From an uncultured Sphingobacteriales bacterium (GTDB taxonomy: Bacteria > Bacteroidota > Bacteroidia > Chitinophagales > Chitinophagaceae): 7,252 bases of DNA. A program made the translations under genes and the position numbers. The stretch's first letter is position 1. The number at the start of each line of letters is the position of its first letter. The stretch is taken from contig CAMPKG010000179.1 of NCBI GenBank assembly GCA_946887085.1, positions 1-7,252 on the forward strand, written 5' to 3'. The notes beneath the pieces were generated by a model, which saw only the letters and a list, made by a program, of their open reading frames with translations, made no database searches and was not told the origin of the DNA. Below are positions 5,034 through 7,252 of this stretch, piece after piece.

Positions 5034-6409
5034 ATATTTCCGAGAAATAGTTGAGGTGCCACGCCCAGTAGTATCACCAGCACGCAGGTAAGTCCAAGCA
5101 AGAACTTGTCTGAACTGCTAACTTCTGTACTGAATTCTGGATTTCCTTCTTTGAAGTACATGGCCATGATGACGCGAAAATAGTAATACACGCTGATCGC
5201 AGCCATGAGCAATCCGAAGATGACCAGCCACATCAGTTGCCCCTGCTCCACAACAGCCAGCAGTACGAAATATTTTGCCATAAAGCCGCCTGTCAACGGA
5301 ATACCGGCAAGTGAGAGAATGAAAACAGTGGTGAAGAACGCCAACGCCGGCTGGCTTTTTGCAAGTCCGTTGAAGCCGTCATAGGTATTGTCTTTCAGCT
5401 TCATCAGCACAGCAAATACTCCGATGGTTGCAATGCTGTATGCAACAGCATAGATGATCATCCCCTGCCATGCGGTTGCATTTACTGCAACCACAGCAAA
5501 TAACATAAAACCTGCCTGGGCGATAGATGAATACGCCAGCATACGCTTTACACTCTGCTGGAACACTGCAGTGACGTTTCCTACAAGTAGAGTGGCCGCA
5601 GTAATGATAGCCAGTATCAGCATCCAATGGTCGCTGAGCGCACCAAAAGCTACACTGAACAAGCGAAGGAACGCGACAAAAGCGCCCGCTTTTACTATGG
5701 TTGCCATGTAGGCGGTAAACGGTGTGGGAGCTCCATCATAAACGTCCGGTGTCCACATATGCATTGGCGCCGCCGAAACCTTGAACCCAAATGCGATGAG
5801 CAGGAACAAAATACCTGACAAAGCCATCGGGTTCAGCATATTGTTTTGCAGGAAGGTAAAATCCTGGATATTGAATGACCCTGTCGCACCGTACAATAAT
5901 GTAATACCCATCAGCAATATACCCGTAGAGAACGCTCCCATCAGGAAATACTTCAATGAGGCTTCGCTGCTCTTCAGGTTACGTTTATCACTGCCTGCCA
6001 GTATATACTGCGGTATCGACATGATCTCGATGCCAAGGAACAGCATCAGCATATTGTTATAGCCCGACAGCAAATACACACCAACCAGTATGAAACAGAT
6101 CAATGCAAAATATTCAGCAACATGTATCCCTACTTTGCGTATCTCGGTGCTCACGAGCAGGGCATATAATACAGTGCAGCCCGTCATCAGCGTATTGAAC
6201 CAAAGAGAATAGCGATCGATGCGCAGCATGTTGTTGAAGAACACCTGCGGTGCATCGCCCGGAGCAGAAACCAGATCCCAGATATTGACGCCAAACAATG
6301 CCAGCAAGAGAACTATGGCAAGTGTTACCACAGACCTCCGGTCGTTTACCAAGAACCCGGCAAACATCAGTATCACTCCTATTATCGTTGCAGCAATAAT
6401 TGCTTTCAT
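5030..6409 (-). CDS. nuoN: NADH-quinone oxidoreductase subunit N
   Basis: A complete 459-residue antiporter-like subunit of respiratory complex I, an integral inner-membrane protein that forms one proton channel of the membrane arm. I count about 14 hydrophobic segments, as expected. Key charged residues fall in the expected helices: Glu128 in L-G-I-E-I-M, Lys153 in S-L-K-Y-F, Lys210 in F-G-F-K-V-S-A-A-P, Lys240 in I-V-K-A-G-A-F and Lys379 in G-F-M-A-K-Y. The segment around 207-228, with P-x-H-x-W-T-P-D-V-Y-x-G-A-P-T, is diagnostic of NuoN. It starts 28 bases after the nuoM stop in the same operon and is the last nuo gene here. The start fits the onset of the first membrane helix; no Shine-Dalgarno is seen. 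Its TAA overlaps the stop of the convergent 3-hydroxyacyl-CoA dehydrogenase gene by four bases. Confidence 0.97.
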   Translation of the reverse strand: MKAIIAATIIGVILMFAGFLVNDRRSVVTLAIVLLLALFGVNIWDLVSAPGDAPQVFFNNMLRIDRYSLWFNTLMTGCTVLYALLVSTEIRKVGIHVAEYFALICFILVGVYLLSGYNNMLMLFLGIEIMSIPQYILAGSDKRNLKSSEASLKYFLMGAFSTGILLMGITLLYGATGSFNIQDFTFLQNNMLNPMALSGILFLLIAFGFKVSAAPMHMWTPDVYDGAPTPFTAYMATIVKAGAFVAFLRLFSVAFGALSDHWMLILAIITAATLLVGNVTAVFQQSVKRMLAYSSIAQAGFMLFAVVAVNATAWQGMIIYAVAYSIATIGVFAVLMKLKDNTYDGFNGLAKSQPALAFFTTVFILSLAGIPLTGGFMAKYFVLLAVVEQGQLMWLVIFGLLMAAISVYYYFRVIMAMYFKEGNPEFSTEVSSSDKFLLGLTCVLVILLGVAPQLFLGNI

Positions 6410-6437
6410 TGCAGTTTCAAAAGTTAAATGTCAAAAA

Positions 6438-7252
6438 CTAAGGTGCGATCATATTGGCTGCACCGGCAGTCATATCCAGCAACGGTGCTGGGTACACGCC
6501 TAATACAATAATGAGCGCAATAACTATTGCCAGTCCTATATATTCGTTTGCCGTAAGATCTTTTTGTACTACCATGGCGGCCGGGCTACCGTATGCTGTT
6601 TTCTGCACCATATTCAATGTGTACACCGCACCCAGGATAATACCAAGGCCAGCGACAACCATATACACCACATTATAGTTTGACGCAGTCTGGAACAATC
6701 CGTTGAACAGCATGAATTCGCCGATGAAACCATTGGTCAGCGGCAGCGCGATATTTGCCAGCGAAATGATCACCAGGCAAATGGCCATCAATGGTGCAGT
6801 TATTGCCATACCACCCAGTTTTGCCATATCGCGGGTACCCCAGCGCTGCTCCACCATGCTTACTATCAACCAAAGACCGGTAATGTTAATCCCGTGGTTG
6901 AACATCTGCACGATCAGGCCATGTAGGCCAACATTCGTTTGAGAAAACGCGGCTGCGCTCATCAGTCCCATGTGTGCAATAGACGAATAGGCGATCAGGC
7001 GTTTCATATCTGTTTGCACAATGGCAAGACAAGAAGCATAAACGATACCAATAATGGAGAGTATGATCACCGTCTCCGACCAGAAGAATACGCCCTCAGG
7101 CACCACAGGTATCAACCAGCGCAGCGTAGCAAACATTCCCATCTTCACCATCAATGCACTAAGTATAATAGTAACAGGAGTAGGTGATTGCTCGTACGTA
7201 TCGGGCTGCCAGGTGTGGAAAGGGAAGATCGGCATCTTGATAGCAAAGGCTA
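6438..7252 (-). CDS. nuoM: NADH-quinone oxidoreductase subunit M, 3' part
   Basis: This is the C-terminal part (about 271 codons) of NuoM, an antiporter-like proton-pumping subunit of complex I in the inner membrane. The frame stays open to the right edge of the window, so the true start and roughly the first 200-odd residues are outside. The methionine codon at 7233-7235 is internal: it lies inside the conserved A-I-K-M-P-I-F-P-F-H-T-W-Q-P-D segment, whose Lys corresponds to the mid-membrane lysine of family members. Counting from that Met, Lys31 (M-V-K-M-G), the M-K-R-L-I-A-Y-S-S-I-A-H-M-G stretch (77-90), His114 (F-N-H-G) and Glu173 (N-G-F-I-G-E-F) are all family landmarks. The P-x-H-x-W-x-P-D-T-Y and G-E-F features favour NuoM over NuoL. 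It is followed by nuoN after 28 bases, the usual order at the end of nuo operons. Confidence 0.95.
   Translation of the reverse strand, partial: AFAIKMPIFPFHTWQPDTYEQSPTPVTIILSALMVKMGMFATLRWLIPVVPEGVFFWSETVIILSIIGIVYASCLAIVQTDMKRLIAYSSIAHMGLMSAAAFSQTNVGLHGLIVQMFNHGINITGLWLIVSMVEQRWGTRDMAKLGGMAITAPLMAICLVIISLANIALPLTNGFIGEFMLFNGLFQTASNYNVVYMVVAGLGIILGAVYTLNMVQKTAYGSPAAMVVQKDLTANEYIGLAIVIALIIVLGVYPAPLLDMTAGAANMIAP

Noticed and set aside
5454..6062. Several short + strand open frames opposite nuoN
   Set aside because: They are shadows of a conserved membrane-protein gene; none shows domains or a plausible independent start.
6410..6437. A promoter for nuoN in the nuoM-nuoN gap (TAACTTTT followed by G)
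   Set aside because: It is one base out of register with TAnnTTTG, has no -33 partner at normal spacing, and lies inside an operon where nuoN would be transcribed with nuoM.
7233..7235. Treating this Met codon as the start of nuoM
   Set aside because: The frame stays open upstream to the window edge and reads A-F-A-I-K, continuing the conserved NuoM helix, so the Met is internal and the gene is cut by the window.
1..7252. Mobile element, CRISPR, tRNA/rRNA, toxin-antitoxin or defence system
   Set aside because: Read on both strands, I found no transposase, integrase, repeat-spacer pattern, tRNA cloverleaf or small paired ORFs; every sizeable stretch is covered by housekeeping or metabolic genes.

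Overview
The window looks like chromosomal core sequence from a member of the Bacteroidota, most plausibly a Chitinophagaceae-type relative. This rests on the character of the proteins, the lack of Shine-Dalgarno sequences ahead of the starts, and promoter-like elements of the Bacteroidota type (TAnnTTTG) just before two start codons. The genus is not determined. I see no tRNA, rRNA, CRISPR array, insertion sequence, phage gene or long repeat. Coding density is very high, and no gene-free stretch exceeds about 100 bases.

Left block (1-2758): the 3' end of nadC (NAD synthesis) overlaps a sphingosine/diacylglycerol-kinase-type lipid kinase by four bases on the + strand. Facing it on the - strand are a beta-carbonic anhydrase followed by an LpxL/HtrB-type acyltransferase. 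The kinase and acyltransferase converge with their stop codons overlapping.

Middle block (2759-5033): a 101-base divergent promoter region separates the carbonic anhydrase from a + strand pair. The pair is a fumarylacetoacetase-superfamily hydrolase and, two bases on, a two-domain 3-hydroxyacyl-CoA dehydrogenase. They are probably co-transcribed and probably serve the end of an aromatic or short-chain acid catabolic route; the exact substrate is not determined.

Right block (5030-7252): the last two genes of a respiratory complex I operon on the - strand, nuoM (5' part outside the window) then nuoN. nuoN converges on the dehydrogenase gene with another four-base overlap of stop codons.

I do not see a previously undescribed multi-gene system. 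The most useful observations are modest. The lipid kinase has a sphingosine-kinase-like nucleotide loop. The FAH-type hydrolase keeps a full catalytic set. Two convergent gene pairs overlap at their stops with no room for a terminator between them. Promoter-like elements sit so close to start codons that short-leader or leaderless transcripts are possible. NadC has a changed phosphate-site motif, and a partial dyad lies at the centre of the divergent promoter region.
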